The position numbers and the translations under genes were made by a program. This document shows positions 42,888-52,395 of a DNA stretch of 64,000 bases, one piece after another. Under the pieces are notes generated by a model. The model was not told the DNA's origin. It was given only the letters and a program-made list of their open reading frames with translations, and did no database searches. Within the stretch, counting starts at the first letter, position 1; every line of letters starts with the position of its first letter. The DNA is from Phycisphaeraceae bacterium (GTDB taxonomy: Bacteria > Planctomycetota > Phycisphaerae > Phycisphaerales > UBA1924). The stretch covers positions 1,550,001 through 1,614,000 of the forward strand of contig JACKHF010000001.1 of NCBI GenBank assembly GCA_020639155.1. Direction: 5' to 3'.

Positions 42888-43895
42888 TCAGGGGATTTTC
42901 CGTAGGCGTTGCGCTGTGAGAGTGGCGGATAATGCTTCGAGAACTCGCTTCACATCATGCACACGAAAAACAGAAGCCCCATGCAGTGCATGCAACACCG
43001 TGAGCGCGACAGTTCCGGCAAGCCGTTCGTGTGGGGCTGGTACGGGACGGTCGGGTGTCAGTCCTATGCTGACACGTCCAACAAAGCTTTTGCGACTCAG
43101 CCCACTCAGGACCGGATAGCCGAGTGAGGCAATCATGGGCGTTCCTGTGATCAGTGTCAGATTCTGCTCAACAGTCTTCCCAAACCCAAGCCCTGGGTCT
43201 AGAACGATGCACTGCGGATCAACACCAGCATCCATCGCGTTCTGCGCCATCGCTGAAAGGGCATCGCAAACATCATTGACAACATTCTCATATGTCGGTG
43301 AAACGGTGTACTGATCCGAGTATGAGTCCTCGTCGGGCGGTCTGAGGCGATGCATCAATACAAGTCCAGCACTAGTCTCCGCAGCAACACGAAGAATCTC
43401 GGGATCTTCCGTGCCGCCGGATACGTCATTGATGATGTGGGCACCAGCTCTCACAGCTTCCTGTGCAACCAATGATCGAGTGGTGTCAATAGAAACAGCA
43501 ACATCGTAACTGCGCAGCTGCTTGATAATCGGAATCGTTCTTCCAATCTGCTCGGAGTCGCTGACACGTACTGCGCCCGGTCGTGTTGATTCGCCACCAA
43601 CGTCGATGATGTCAGCGCCCTCGTCGATCATCTGCAGTGCGTGCTCAACTGCTGCATCAACACGCAGGAAAGCGCCGCCATCTGAAAAGCTGTCCGGCGT
43701 TGCATTGAGAATACCCATGACGCGCGGACGATCGAGCGGGATCGTCAGTCCGTGTGCGCACAACCAGCGTGGATATGGATGTTCTGAGATGATGCGCTCC
43801 AACAACGAAAATGCGGGGCAGATGTCTCCATCGTTGCCCCGCAGTGGAGTTGTGTCACATGGATTGCCCGAAAGGCACTTAGAACCGTCCGCCAT
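42888..43895 (-). CDS. folP: Dihydropteroate synthase
   Basis: FolP joins p-aminobenzoate to the pterin in folate synthesis. Motifs seen: VMGILNATPDSFSDGG, DIIDVGGESTRPGA, INDVSGG and DPGLGFGKTVEQNL. The family is usually about 280 residues; from ATG 43895 this gives 335. The start is uncertain: ATG 43901 or a TTG nearer the core may be used, and 43895 overlaps the preceding gene's end by 17 bases. The core starts near RPRVMGIL. Confidence 0.9.
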   Translation of the reverse strand: MADGSKCLSGNPCDTTPLRGNDGDICPAFSLLERIISEHPYPRWLCAHGLTIPLDRPRVMGILNATPDSFSDGGAFLRVDAAVEHALQMIDEGADIIDVGGESTRPGAVRVSDSEQIGRTIPIIKQLRSYDVAVSIDTTRSLVAQEAVRAGAHIINDVSGGTEDPEILRVAAETSAGLVLMHRLRPPDEDSYSDQYTVSPTYENVVNDVCDALSAMAQNAMDAGVDPQCIVLDPGLGFGKTVEQNLTLITGTPMIASLGYPVLSGLSRKSFVGRVSIGLTPDRPVPAPHERLAGTVALTVLHALHGASVFRVHDVKRVLEALSATLTAQRLRKIP

Positions 43896-45636
43896 CCTCA
43901 TCTGCGTTTTCATCGAATCCGCCACCCATACCCATCTGCTGCTGGGCAGCCATGATGAGATCAAACAACTGGTTCGGGATAAACAATCCCATGGCCATGG
44001 TGTCGTCACCTGCTCCGACACCGAACCCGATCGGCGGCGTGTTTTCCGGCATATCGAAGTCGAATGGCAGCCCACCCATCATTGCTGCAGCGTTTTCCGC
44101 CATTGCCCATGTGTCCTTCAGGCTGAAGTATCCCTCGAAGAATCGATTGGACGGTAGCGCGTTGCCAACCTTTCTGGTGAGTTCATCGGTACCGAACTGG
44201 CCGCCACTGTTCGCCGCGTCGAGGGCCTGCTGCATGAGTCGTGAGTTGCTGCTCATGGTCATAACCACACCGTTCTTTGCCGAACCCACAAGGCCGTTCG
44301 GGCCGCCCGCGGGTCCGAACAGACCCATCATCGCCATCGGTGCCTGTGCGCCCATCTGTGAGTTGGGATCAAACTTCGGCTGGATCTTCCATGTATCGAC
44401 CATGGTGCCACCGACATCCTTTGCACCCTTGGTAAATGACGAGTTGATCGTCAGGCCGGGGGCATCAATGGATTCAAGTTGCTTGATGATGCCGCCGAAC
44501 GCGCTTCTGAACCCATCGGGATCACTTGTCTTCAGGAATGAAACCGTGTTGACCAGCATGCCTGCTGTGATAATGGGATTTGTTCCAATGACCATAGCAG
44601 AACCTTCTGCCTTCTGTACTGCGTCCATGATCGGCTTGAAACCTTCAGTGGGATCGCCGCCTTCCATGTCTTCAGCCATTTGCTTGCTCAGCTCGCCATA
44701 ATCCTTCCACATCTGCTTGATGCCCGGCGCGCTGTTGTCGCTGGCAAAGGCGACGATGTACTCCATGTCTGGAAGATGGCTGATGAGTGAGCTTGCATTC
44801 GACCCTGATGTCATGTACGACGCAGACTTGGATCCAGGCATGAACCCGACTGTGGCGCGTGTCAGCAGCCCAGCGTCGTTCGCATCAAAACCGATGACTG
44901 ACGACTTGCCGTCACGTGCGATCGCGCTCGCAATCATGTGATACATGTCTGCAACCTGCTCGCCATTCGGAACCACTGCCATCTGCGCGTTCATTCTGTC
45001 GTGCATCTCTTCGGCGCCCTGCTCCAGCACCGGTCTGAGGACCTCAAGATTTGCAATCACAAAGGCATCGCTTGTGTCTGCAACAGACAGTCCGCTGGTG
45101 CCGATGAGTGTTGAAAAGAACTTCGCTGAGTCCTTTGAAACCTTGAAGTTTGCCGCGAGTTCCTCGGTTGGTGCGAGCAGCGCGTATCCATTGCCAAGAT
45201 TCCTTGTGTACGCTGGCTGACCTTCCTCGATCTCGAATGACCCGACACCATCAGCATTTGCTCCGACACCCTTCGCGAAGGTGTTGTAGTTTGAAACGGG
45301 AACCAGCACAATAAAGTTCTTGTCGTTGCCCTCTTCGCCGTTGGGAACCTCGTTCATTGCAGCGATGAGCGTGCCGGATGTGTTGATCCCATCAGCATTC
45401 ATCATCATGTCGAGCGGGCCGAAGTTCATGTTGTCTGCAAAGGCACCGAACCTGCCGACGAACGTGCGGACATTGTCGTCAAAGTTCTCGATGCTCGGAA
45501 TAGCGAAGACAACAGGAGCATCTGCGGACACGTAGTTCAGCGCAGCGGGCAGGCTCTGAGCGCTGCCAGCGCTGGTCAGAACAAGCATGGCGATGCTGAG
45601 TGTTGGTACTGATGTCAGTCTGCGGACGGTTGTCAT
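43879..45636 (-). CDS. Exported protein of unknown function (DUF3352-like)
   Basis: The 585-residue protein begins with a signal peptide ending GSAQS (about residue 28). The body alternates Phe/Ala/Gly-rich segments such as FGAFADNMNFGPLDMMM and AYTRNLGNGYALLAPTEEL, resembling the DUF3352-type exported proteins of planctomycetes. A glycine-methionine-rich C-terminal region (QQQMGMGGGFDEN) ends it. No function recognised. Its end overlaps folP. Confidence 0.6.
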   Translation of the reverse strand: MTTVRRLTSVPTLSIAMLVLTSAGSAQSLPAALNYVSADAPVVFAIPSIENFDDNVRTFVGRFGAFADNMNFGPLDMMMNADGINTSGTLIAAMNEVPNGEEGNDKNFIVLVPVSNYNTFAKGVGANADGVGSFEIEEGQPAYTRNLGNGYALLAPTEELAANFKVSKDSAKFFSTLIGTSGLSVADTSDAFVIANLEVLRPVLEQGAEEMHDRMNAQMAVVPNGEQVADMYHMIASAIARDGKSSVIGFDANDAGLLTRATVGFMPGSKSASYMTSGSNASSLISHLPDMEYIVAFASDNSAPGIKQMWKDYGELSKQMAEDMEGGDPTEGFKPIMDAVQKAEGSAMVIGTNPIITAGMLVNTVSFLKTSDPDGFRSAFGGIIKQLESIDAPGLTINSSFTKGAKDVGGTMVDTWKIQPKFDPNSQMGAQAPMAMMGLFGPAGGPNGLVGSAKNGVVMTMSSNSRLMQQALDAANSGGQFGTDELTRKVGNALPSNRFFEGYFSLKDTWAMAENAAAMMGGLPFDFDMPENTPPIGFGVGAGDDTMAMGLFIPNQLFDLIMAAQQQMGMGGGFDENADEDGGRF

Positions 45637-45987
45637 GTCATTTCCCTTTGCGTTTGTAACCCTGTTGGATGTGTGTTCTGGCTGATATCGACGTGCGCCT
45701 GACAGTGCGGATCCTGCATCGAACCTTGGAGGTTCGCACGCGCTTTCGGGAGTATCCCGTACCCTTTTCTTGGGAAGTGCTCAAACTGTCTTCCAGCCTC
45801 TGCCGGAGCATGGTGCTGGTGCGTATGTATCGATGTTGAACGATCGTAGAGCAGCCCGAGCAAAGTGTGAAGAAGAGATTGTATAGTCCAATAATATCAC
45901 AACGAAATGATTCTTCCTTCGTAGGGATGCATACAACGAAAACCCGCATGAACTCGCAAGTTGCGTCAGATCTGAATACGCTTTCAC
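45637..45987. other. Intergenic region of about 350 bases between divergent genes
   Basis: An AT-rich stretch (about 45870-45930) probably holds the promoter of the minus gene; a hairpin with arms CGAACCT and AGGTTCG lies near 45719-45739. No gene is convincing. Confidence 0.45.
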
Positions 45988-46692
45988 GTGGAGGAAAGCA
46001 TTTCCATCCAGGTGAACTTCGGCAGGCCAATGCCGATGTTTCCGTTTCGTTCTGTGGCCGTGCTGCCGCAGCAGATCGCTCCAATACCTGTGGTTGAGCC
46101 ACGGTACCAGCAGCTCGTCAGCAGCGCGTTAGATGGCGCGGGCCAGATTGCTCTTGCCACATACGCGGGCTCTGGCGAGATCGATGTGGTGGGCGATCCG
46201 CCTGTGCGTAAAGCGGCATGTATTGCCCAAATTGTGCAGCACGAACGCCAGCCGGACGGGCACTACATCCTGCTTCTCCAAGGCATCTGCAGGGCTGGTA
46301 TTATCGAGGAAACCACGGAATACGAGGGAAATAACTATCGCACTGTTATGCTTGAGCCGCTTGGTCTGCCGTTCAACGACGATGAGCAGTTGGCAGAGGT
46401 GCGCGATGCGCTCGATCTCATGCTGTGTGAGGGGCCTCTCTCAAAGATGGCTGCAGCCTCATGGGTCCTGGAACGGGTGAGAAATGATGCGATTCCTCCA
46501 TCAGCATTATTGGAACTTGCCTCGTTTACACTGCTCACTGACGACTCCATCCGGTATCGGCTGCTGGCAGAACCTGATGCGACAGCACGCTGGGGAATCG
46601 TTGAGTATGAACTCCATCGACTGGGCCGACTTATCAGGATGGCAGAGCGTCAGGGCGCCCGTGACTGGCCGAAGGGGCTGAGCTGGAACTGA
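45988..46692 (+). CDS. LON substrate-binding domain protein
   Basis: The 234-residue protein is a stand-alone LON N-terminal domain: MFPFRSVAVLPQQIAPI and VVEPRYQQLVSSAL resemble the N-terminus of Lon protease, but the ATPase and protease parts are absent. The start is uncertain: GTG 45988 has no ribosome site, a GTG at 46012 and an ATG at 46030 are in frame, and the strong site GGAGG (45989-45993) lies six bases before an ATT codon at 46000. The C-terminus is helical. It may bind unfolded protein; role unknown. Confidence 0.82.
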   Translation: MEESISIQVNFGRPMPMFPFRSVAVLPQQIAPIPVVEPRYQQLVSSALDGAGQIALATYAGSGEIDVVGDPPVRKAACIAQIVQHERQPDGHYILLLQGICRAGIIEETTEYEGNNYRTVMLEPLGLPFNDDEQLAEVRDALDLMLCEGPLSKMAAASWVLERVRNDAIPPSALLELASFTLLTDDSIRYRLLAEPDATARWGIVEYELHRLGRLIRMAERQGARDWPKGLSWN

Positions 46693-46908
46693 GCACCCGT
46701 GTGCGCACATTTTCATTCATCCATGGCTCATGTGGTGTGGTTTGGATCGCGTTGGCGGTTCAACGCACGTAGACTTTGGTCGAGGTTTCGTGCCGGAAGA
46801 CGCAAGAGAAGACGCACAGGTTCGCGACGCACTGTGCATGCATGATGGTGAAACACCCACACCTTCCACTTCCAGCAGTTCACACAAGCATGCGTCCGAG
46901 TTCCATAC

Positions 46909-48291
46909 ATGTCAGACACAACGCCCGCAAACGATCGTCCCGCTTCCGATGCAATCACCCCATCTGCGCCACAGCCTGCTGTCTCGCTAGAAACAGCAGC
47001 GGAACTCTCCTCAGACATGGCCTCGCAGATCGAAGCCGCCATGAAGGATCTTGATGCTGCTCCAGCAGAGCCACGAAAGGGAATCCGTGGACCGCGCGTG
47101 GTGCATGGCGGTCGCGAACATCGCAAGGGAAAGGTCATCTCTGTTGGGCCGACGGATGTGTTCATTGAGTTTGGTCCGCGCGAGATCGGTGTTGTCACGC
47201 GACAGGGTTGGGCTGATGAAGAGCTGCCCGCGGTGGGCGACGAGCTCGAAGTAGTTGTCGAGCGCTTCGATCAGAAGGAGAGCGTGCTGATCTGTGTGCG
47301 TCCCGGCGCTGTGCAGAAAGCAGATTGGGAACTGCTGCAGGAGGGCCAGGTTGTTGAAGCGCCGGTTGTTGCAGTGGTGAAGGGTGGCATAGAGCTTGAG
47401 ATCTCTGGTCATCGTGCGTTCATGCCAGCGAGCCAGGTCTCGTTCGAGCGGATTGAGAACTTTGAACCACTCGTTGGTCAGAAGCTGACATGCCAGGTGC
47501 AGCGCATCGATCGTCGCGGTCGAGGCAACATCGTGCTCTCGCGCAAGCCCATCCTTGCAAAGGAACGCGAGGAGAAGGCAGACAAACTGCGAGAGTCTTT
47601 GCACGAGGGTCAGGAGATCGAGGGTACTGTTCGCAAGATCATGCCGTTCGGTGCGTTCGTGGATCTTGGCGGCGTTGACGGGCTTATCCACATCTCCGAT
47701 CTGTCGCACGATCGCATCGGGTTTGGCGAGAAGGCTGTCCAGAAGATTGTGAAGGAAGGCCAGACCGTTCGTGTGCAGGTGCTGAAGGTCGACTGGGACG
47801 AGAAGCGCATCGCGCTCGGCATGAAGCAACTCGCAGATGACCCGTTCTCCACCGCTGTGAAGGATGTGAACGAGGGCGATGAGGTCACCGGCAAGGTGAA
47901 GTCGATCGTCGACTTCGGGTGCTTTGTCGAGATCTCACCGGGGCTTGAAGGCCTTGTGCATATCTCAGAGATCGCGCATCGTCGTGTGCATAACGCTGCC
48001 GATGTGGTCAAGCCGGACGAGGTTGTCCGCTGCAAGGTGCTGAAGATCGATCCACAGACCCGACGGATGAGTCTTTCGATCAAAGCGCTGCAGGAAGCAC
48101 CGAAGTCAAATCGCAAGGGCAAGGAGGATTCCGGCCCTTCACGCGAGGAAATCCTCAAGGAAACGCCAGCACTCCGGCGCATGCGTGAAAAGGCAAAGTC
48201 TGATCCGAAGTCAAAGAAGGATAAGGGCAAGGGTGGGCTTGAGATCATCGGCGGCGGCCTGGGTCTGGGCGATCTGAAACTGCCGGGATAA
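46909..48291 (+). CDS. S1 RNA-binding domain protein (ribosomal protein S1-like)
   Basis: The 460-residue protein has four S1 repeats after an acidic N-terminal 60 residues. Visible pieces include GKVISVGPTDVFIEFG, EISGHRAFMPASQVS, GTVRKIMPFGAFVDLGGVDG and GKVKSIVDFGCFVEISPGLE with HISEIA. These bind RNA; full-length bacterial S1 usually has six repeats, so this shorter form is of the kind common outside proteobacteria. The basic Lys-rich C-terminus ends in Gly-rich sequence. It stands alone, with the palindromic terminator at 48318. Confidence 0.85.
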   Translation: MSDTTPANDRPASDAITPSAPQPAVSLETAAELSSDMASQIEAAMKDLDAAPAEPRKGIRGPRVVHGGREHRKGKVISVGPTDVFIEFGPREIGVVTRQGWADEELPAVGDELEVVVERFDQKESVLICVRPGAVQKADWELLQEGQVVEAPVVAVVKGGIELEISGHRAFMPASQVSFERIENFEPLVGQKLTCQVQRIDRRGRGNIVLSRKPILAKEREEKADKLRESLHEGQEIEGTVRKIMPFGAFVDLGGVDGLIHISDLSHDRIGFGEKAVQKIVKEGQTVRVQVLKVDWDEKRIALGMKQLADDPFSTAVKDVNEGDEVTGKVKSIVDFGCFVEISPGLEGLVHISEIAHRRVHNAADVVKPDEVVRCKVLKIDPQTRRMSLSIKALQEAPKSNRKGKEDSGPSREEILKETPALRRMREKAKSDPKSKKDKGKGGLEIIGGGLGLGDLKLPG

Positions 48292-48317
48292 CTGCAGAGG
48301 ATGAAGTTTGAACACAC

Positions 48318-48346
48318 AAGCCCAGGGGTTGCAATCCCTGGGCTTT
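48318..48346. terminator. Palindromic terminator between convergent genes (copy 4)
   Basis: Arms AAGCCCAGGG and CCCTGGGCTT, with a central GTTGCAAT; then TATTTATT follows. It lies between the S1 gene (plus) and nnrD (minus), so it can stop both. Fourth member of the palindrome family. Confidence 0.7.
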
Positions 48347-48355
48347 ATTTATTTC

Positions 48356-49237
48356 TTACCGCAACGACTGCATGACCTGTGGTATCAAGTCGCACAACTC
48401 TGTCGCGAGCAGGCCGGAGTCTGCATTGTGTGTTTCTGCCCAGCGTTCACCAGCGAGTGCGTGGATGTGCACGCCGAGCCGCGCTGCGTTATAGAGATCC
48501 ATCCTCTGCGCGATCAATGATCCGATAATGCCGGAGAGCACGTCGCCCGTGCCGCCCGTTGCGAGGCACACATGCCCTCGTTCGCAGGTCCATGTTCGAT
48601 CTGCGTCCGCAACAACAGTGTGCTGGCCTTTTAGAACAACAACACACGACAAGGCTTGAGCAAGTGATTGTGCAGCATCGGTTCGTTGCGCGGGATCAGT
48701 CGGATCGTGCGTGATATTGAGTGGTGCTGCGAGCCTGTGATACTCGCCCGCGTGTGGCGTAATGACCATGCTGGCGTTTGATCTGGTAGATTGACCGAGC
48801 AATGTCGCGAGTGTGTTCAGGCCGTCCGCATCGAGCACAACTGGCGTGCGATCCTGCGCGATGACACGCGAAACCACATGCGTTGTCAGTTCGTTCACGC
48901 CTATCCCGGGGCCGACGACGAGCGCGTCGCAGTCTTCGATCGCGCGAGTAAGTGTTTTCTCGCGCGATGAGAGTGAGTCGGGAGATAACGCAAGCCCTGT
49001 CGCGCTCGTGCACAGAGAGAGCCCCGCGATGAGCAGGGGCTCTGGCATGATGAGTCTGACGAGGCCGCATCCTGTGCGTGCAGCTGCGGTCGCAGCGAGC
49101 ACCGGCGCACCGATCATGCGCAGCTGCTCATCGTTCCCGACGCATCCGCCGATGACACCGACCGTGCCGAACGTGCCTTTGTGCGCGTTAGTGGGGCGAG
49201 CGGGGAGAGATGGAAGTTGGCTTGGTCTGTGGTTCAT
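48356..49237 (-). CDS. nnrD: ADP-dependent NAD(P)H-hydrate dehydratase
   Basis: It repairs hydrated NAD(P)H. The 293-residue protein has VGVIGGCVGNDEQ, VVGPGIGVNELT, VVLDADGLNTLA, VITPHAGEYHRL and CLATGGTGDVLSGI (the nucleotide-binding Gly and catalytic Asp motif). The epimerase half that is often fused is absent, so this is the dehydratase-only form. Its start overlaps the phosphatase gene by four bases. Confidence 0.9.
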   Translation of the reverse strand: MNHRPSQLPSLPARPTNAHKGTFGTVGVIGGCVGNDEQLRMIGAPVLAATAAARTGCGLVRLIMPEPLLIAGLSLCTSATGLALSPDSLSSREKTLTRAIEDCDALVVGPGIGVNELTTHVVSRVIAQDRTPVVLDADGLNTLATLLGQSTRSNASMVITPHAGEYHRLAAPLNITHDPTDPAQRTDAAQSLAQALSCVVVLKGQHTVVADADRTWTCERGHVCLATGGTGDVLSGIIGSLIAQRMDLYNAARLGVHIHALAGERWAETHNADSGLLATELCDLIPQVMQSLR

Positions 49238-49743
49238 GTGTTGTGTTGAAGCATCTCATCCAGCAGTCCTTTGCATGCGCGCTGGACCATATCAAACACG
49301 TTCTCAAACCCTTCCGCGCCGCCGTAGTAGGGGTCTGGCACCTCCGCGAGATGTTCAGCTGTCGCATCAAACGATCGCATGAGTCTGACGCGCTCTGCTG
49401 GCGCGCCGAGTCGCAGCAGATCGTCCATGTTCTGTTGGTCCATGGGCAGGATGAGATGGAACCGATCAAAGTCGTTCTTCGGGTTGAGCTTGCGCGCAAG
49501 GGAAGGGAGTTCGATGCCGCGCGCCTTCGCGGTTGCGCGTGCGCGCGGGTCTGCGCGCTCTCCAGCGTGCCAACCACCCGTGCCGCAGGAATCGATATCG
49601 AACCGGTCGAGTATACCTCGCTCGCGCGCCTCGTGGATAAAGACGCCCTCAGCGATGGGCGATCGGCAGATGTTTCCAAGACACACAAACAGCACGCCGA
49701 AGGGAGACGCATCGTGCAGACGGATCGGAGAATGCTCGGTCAT
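49234..49743 (-). CDS. Low-molecular-weight protein-tyrosine phosphatase
   Basis: The 169-residue protein has the P-loop VCLGNICRSP with catalytic Cys21 and Arg27 (C-x5-R), and the general-acid loop PDPYYGG near residue 134. Family members remove phosphate from tyrosines, often regulating capsule synthesis. It overlaps nnrD by four bases and follows the LptF/G gene after 18 bases. Confidence 0.92.
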   Translation of the reverse strand: MTEHSPIRLHDASPFGVLFVCLGNICRSPIAEGVFIHEARERGILDRFDIDSCGTGGWHAGERADPRARATAKARGIELPSLARKLNPKNDFDRFHLILPMDQQNMDDLLRLGAPAERVRLMRSFDATAEHLAEVPDPYYGGAEGFENVFDMVQRACKGLLDEMLQHNT

Positions 49744-49761
49744 GCGTGCAGTGTAGAACGA

Positions 49762-50919
49762 TCAGGTTTTCATGGCCGACAGGCTGGCGATGGTCATTGG
49801 CGCGAGCACCATCACCGGCAGAAACGCGCAGATCGCAACGGGCACACCGGGAATCGGAATCGCGGTGCCAAGCATCGCCCCGATGATCGCGATAACAGCG
49901 ATTGGCGCTGCCTTGACGACATGCGAGATCAGAGCGGATGGCTCGCGCTTGAGGAAGAACGGCATGACGAGCAGCATCGCGAGCACGGTAGCGATCATTG
50001 TCGCGAATCTGCCGTACTGCACTCTTGCGAGTCGATCCCGCACATGTGTGTTGAGTTGGCCATGCGTTGAACGCATTGCAGCGAGCTGCGCCGTCGAGAG
50101 ATGCTGCGCATAGCCCGAGTACTGCCTGATGCGCAGCGCGGTTGGATCAAGATCTGTGCCGAGCCTGAGTTCTGGCACGGTTGCGCGCGCGTCAATCGTT
50201 GGCTGGCCCGTTGTTTCGGAAGGATCAAAGTCATCCACACGACGATCGATGGTTGCATTTGTCAGCACCCATGCGCCATTGTCCCACGTGGCATGGTCAG
50301 CAGTGATGCGACGCTTGCCCATGCCGTTGTCGGTGCGTTCAAGCACATACACACCGTTCAACTCGCCCTTGTCGGCATCGAATGACTTTGCATAGAACAG
50401 TCGCTTATGGCCATCGGCGGAGAGTGGACCTTCCTGCGTGCCAAGTGTGCGGGACCCGGCCTCACCGGGATCTCGTGTCAGCAATGGTGCTGCCTTTGGC
50501 AGAAATATCTCCTGGTTGATTATTGCAACCGTTGTCATCGCGATCGCAACAATCAGAAACGGGCGCACCACGCGATGCAGACTCTGGCCGCTGGCGATCA
50601 TGGCAACAAGCTCGCGATGGCGCACAAGCTGCGTGACGGTGAACCCCATTGCAGCAGTGAGCACAACACCGAGCAGCGTGTTGTAGAGAGAGAAAAGCCT
50701 TGGTCCCCACAAATCGCCAATAAGTCCAACTGCGAGTGTGACGCGTGGAACGATCGCGTCGGTCTCGCCCTTCTTACGGAGAATATCGCTCGCAAGACGG
50801 AGGAAACGATCAATGTTCAGCGATATATCAATTGCAATGATAAAGCAGAACAGCACGCACATCAGCGCGACGGTATTAAAGAGGTACTGCTTGATGATGT
50901 ATCGATCGAGAAGCTTCAT
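49762..50919 (-). CDS. LptF/LptG family permease
   Basis: The 385-residue protein has six expected membrane helices, three N-terminal and three C-terminal, around a periplasmic beta-jellyroll domain. RYIIKQYLFNTVALMCVLF and LVRHRELVAMIASGQSLHRV near residue 105 are typical of LptF/G. These permeases extract lipopolysaccharide with LptB; presence implies an outer membrane with LPS-like lipid. No partner LptG or LptB gene is next to it. Confidence 0.9.
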   Translation of the reverse strand: MKLLDRYIIKQYLFNTVALMCVLFCFIIAIDISLNIDRFLRLASDILRKKGETDAIVPRVTLAVGLIGDLWGPRLFSLYNTLLGVVLTAAMGFTVTQLVRHRELVAMIASGQSLHRVVRPFLIVAIAMTTVAIINQEIFLPKAAPLLTRDPGEAGSRTLGTQEGPLSADGHKRLFYAKSFDADKGELNGVYVLERTDNGMGKRRITADHATWDNGAWVLTNATIDRRVDDFDPSETTGQPTIDARATVPELRLGTDLDPTALRIRQYSGYAQHLSTAQLAAMRSTHGQLNTHVRDRLARVQYGRFATMIATVLAMLLVMPFFLKREPSALISHVVKAAPIAVIAIIGAMLGTAIPIPGVPVAICAFLPVMVLAPMTIASLSAMKT

Positions 50920-50962
50920 CTGCAGGAACTATATTCGCTGGGCAGGCTGATCTCTCTTATCG

Positions 50963-51691
50963 TCAATCCGACCCGACGGGGGCAAGGGCGTCGATGCGGC
51001 TGTTGATATATGCTGCGCTCAACGCACCGATCAGCACCCCGCCGAGGATATCCGTCGGGAAATGGGCGCTGCTGGCGAGTCGCTGATAACAGACCATAGC
51101 GATGACGATGACTGCCCAAATCCGAGCCTGGGGGATCTGGGCAGCGATCAGAAGCGATGCGCCCGCGATGACAGCCGCGTGGCTTGACGGAAATCCGAGA
51201 TTGGAGTCATCTGTCAATCCGTGCAAAAACGGCTTGTATCGTGTCACGACCTCGAAGCCCGCCTGTTCAATGTTGTAGGTGACAACTGGGCGTTCACGTC
51301 CGATCAGACGCTTTATCAACTCAGCGACCAGTCCGGCGATACCTGCGCTCAGAAATGCGCCGAGCACGATGCCGCGGAGTCGGTACGCGACTTCCCGCTT
51401 GAGCACATCACCAAATCGATTGATACACAGCAGCGCGACGGCGCAGAAGATGATCCATGTTTCCATCCTGCCCAGTGACCACAGCACGGTGTGCAGACCA
51501 TTGCGATGGTACTCGGGATTGTGCGCAAGCCTGACGATCGACGCATCAGCAAGTCTCAGCAGCACAAACACTGCACCAGCGATCACAAGCACCCAGCGAA
51601 GACGCGAGTGCTGGCGTTCTCGTAATGTGCCTGGTCCCGTGCTGGCGAGGGCACGAGTGCAAGGACTGGTTGTGTTCAATTGCGATGCCAT
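50963..51691 (-). CDS. PAP2 family phosphatase
   Basis: The 242-residue protein begins at ATG 51691 (the open frame extends to 51802 but the extra codons look non-coding). It has several membrane helices. Phosphatase motifs: KRLIGRERP, GFPSSHAAVIAG and RLASSAHFPTDILGG. It removes phosphate from a lipid such as undecaprenyl pyrophosphate or phosphatidic acid. It follows the PEP-CTERM-like gene by 20 bases. Confidence 0.9.
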   Translation of the reverse strand: MASQLNTTSPCTRALASTGPGTLRERQHSRLRWVLVIAGAVFVLLRLADASIVRLAHNPEYHRNGLHTVLWSLGRMETWIIFCAVALLCINRFGDVLKREVAYRLRGIVLGAFLSAGIAGLVAELIKRLIGRERPVVTYNIEQAGFEVVTRYKPFLHGLTDDSNLGFPSSHAAVIAGASLLIAAQIPQARIWAVIVIAMVCYQRLASSAHFPTDILGGVLIGALSAAYINSRIDALAPVGSD

Positions 51692-51711
51692 GCGTGGGAT
51701 GCTAGGTCTGT

Positions 51712-52356
51712 TCACCTTCTCCTGCGCACGGCTGAGAATCCAGCGAATCCAAGCATCGCACCCATGCCCGGCGATGGTACAGCAACAGCACGCACCATCC
51801 ATGCGCCGGGGAACGGTGCCTGATCCATTCGAAGAATGAATGGTGATGCGCCAAGATTCGACGGATCGATTGTGCCATCAGCAAAGAACCACGACTGATT
51901 TCCCGGGCTCTGCGGATCCAGTCGTGCTGGACGATCATCGGGTGGTGTTACGGGCACCATTGCAGCAACGAAGAATGCACCGGAGACAGATGTGTCTGGT
52001 ATGGAATACGACTCGAATCCAGTCTGACCTGTGCTTGCGGTCAGGCCCGACACTGTTGCGAGCGGGATGGCGTTGCCGGGGTCACCATTCATGTCGGGAT
52101 CGTCAAAGACATATAGCGTGACCGGCGCGCCGACTGCGTACGATCCGAATCCGATCTGCACCTCAGTAATGACATTCGCGCCGGGTTGTGTGTAGAAGTA
52201 GTTGCCCCAGAGCATCTCCGCAGTAAACGTCGGTCCGATGTTGATGTTGCCCGATCCGTCGTCGAGTGTGTAGGTTGTCTGCGCTTGCGCCGTACACATA
52301 GCTATGGAACACGCCACTACCGCCGAAGCGTCAGCGACAAAGCTCTGTCTTTGCAT
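51712..52356 (-). CDS. Secreted protein with PEP-CTERM-like sorting tail
   Basis: The 214-residue protein starts at ATG 52356 or 52383 and has a signal peptide ending AQAQ. The tail VPSPGMGAMLGFAGFSAVRRRR has a VPSP motif, a hydrophobic segment and an Arg cluster, the pattern of exosortase-type sorting signals. The body is a beta-rich domain (YTLDDGSGN, GPTFTAEMLWGNYF, PVTLYVFDDPDMNG) of unknown function. No exosortase gene is in the window. It overlaps none of its neighbours and lies between PIN/TRAM and PAP2 genes. Confidence 0.7.
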   Translation of the reverse strand: MQRQSFVADASAVVACSIAMCTAQAQTTYTLDDGSGNINIGPTFTAEMLWGNYFYTQPGANVITEVQIGFGSYAVGAPVTLYVFDDPDMNGDPGNAIPLATVSGLTASTGQTGFESYSIPDTSVSGAFFVAAMVPVTPPDDRPARLDPQSPGNQSWFFADGTIDPSNLGASPFILRMDQAPFPGAWMVRAVAVPSPGMGAMLGFAGFSAVRRRR

Positions 52357-52395
52357 GTCTCTCTTCTCTCTTGGGGTCTTCATCAATGCATGCGA

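Noticed and set aside
47011..47829. 272-residue minus-strand open frame antisense to the S1 gene
   Set aside because: The S1 protein on the plus strand has four clear S1 repeats; this frame has none and is a shadow.
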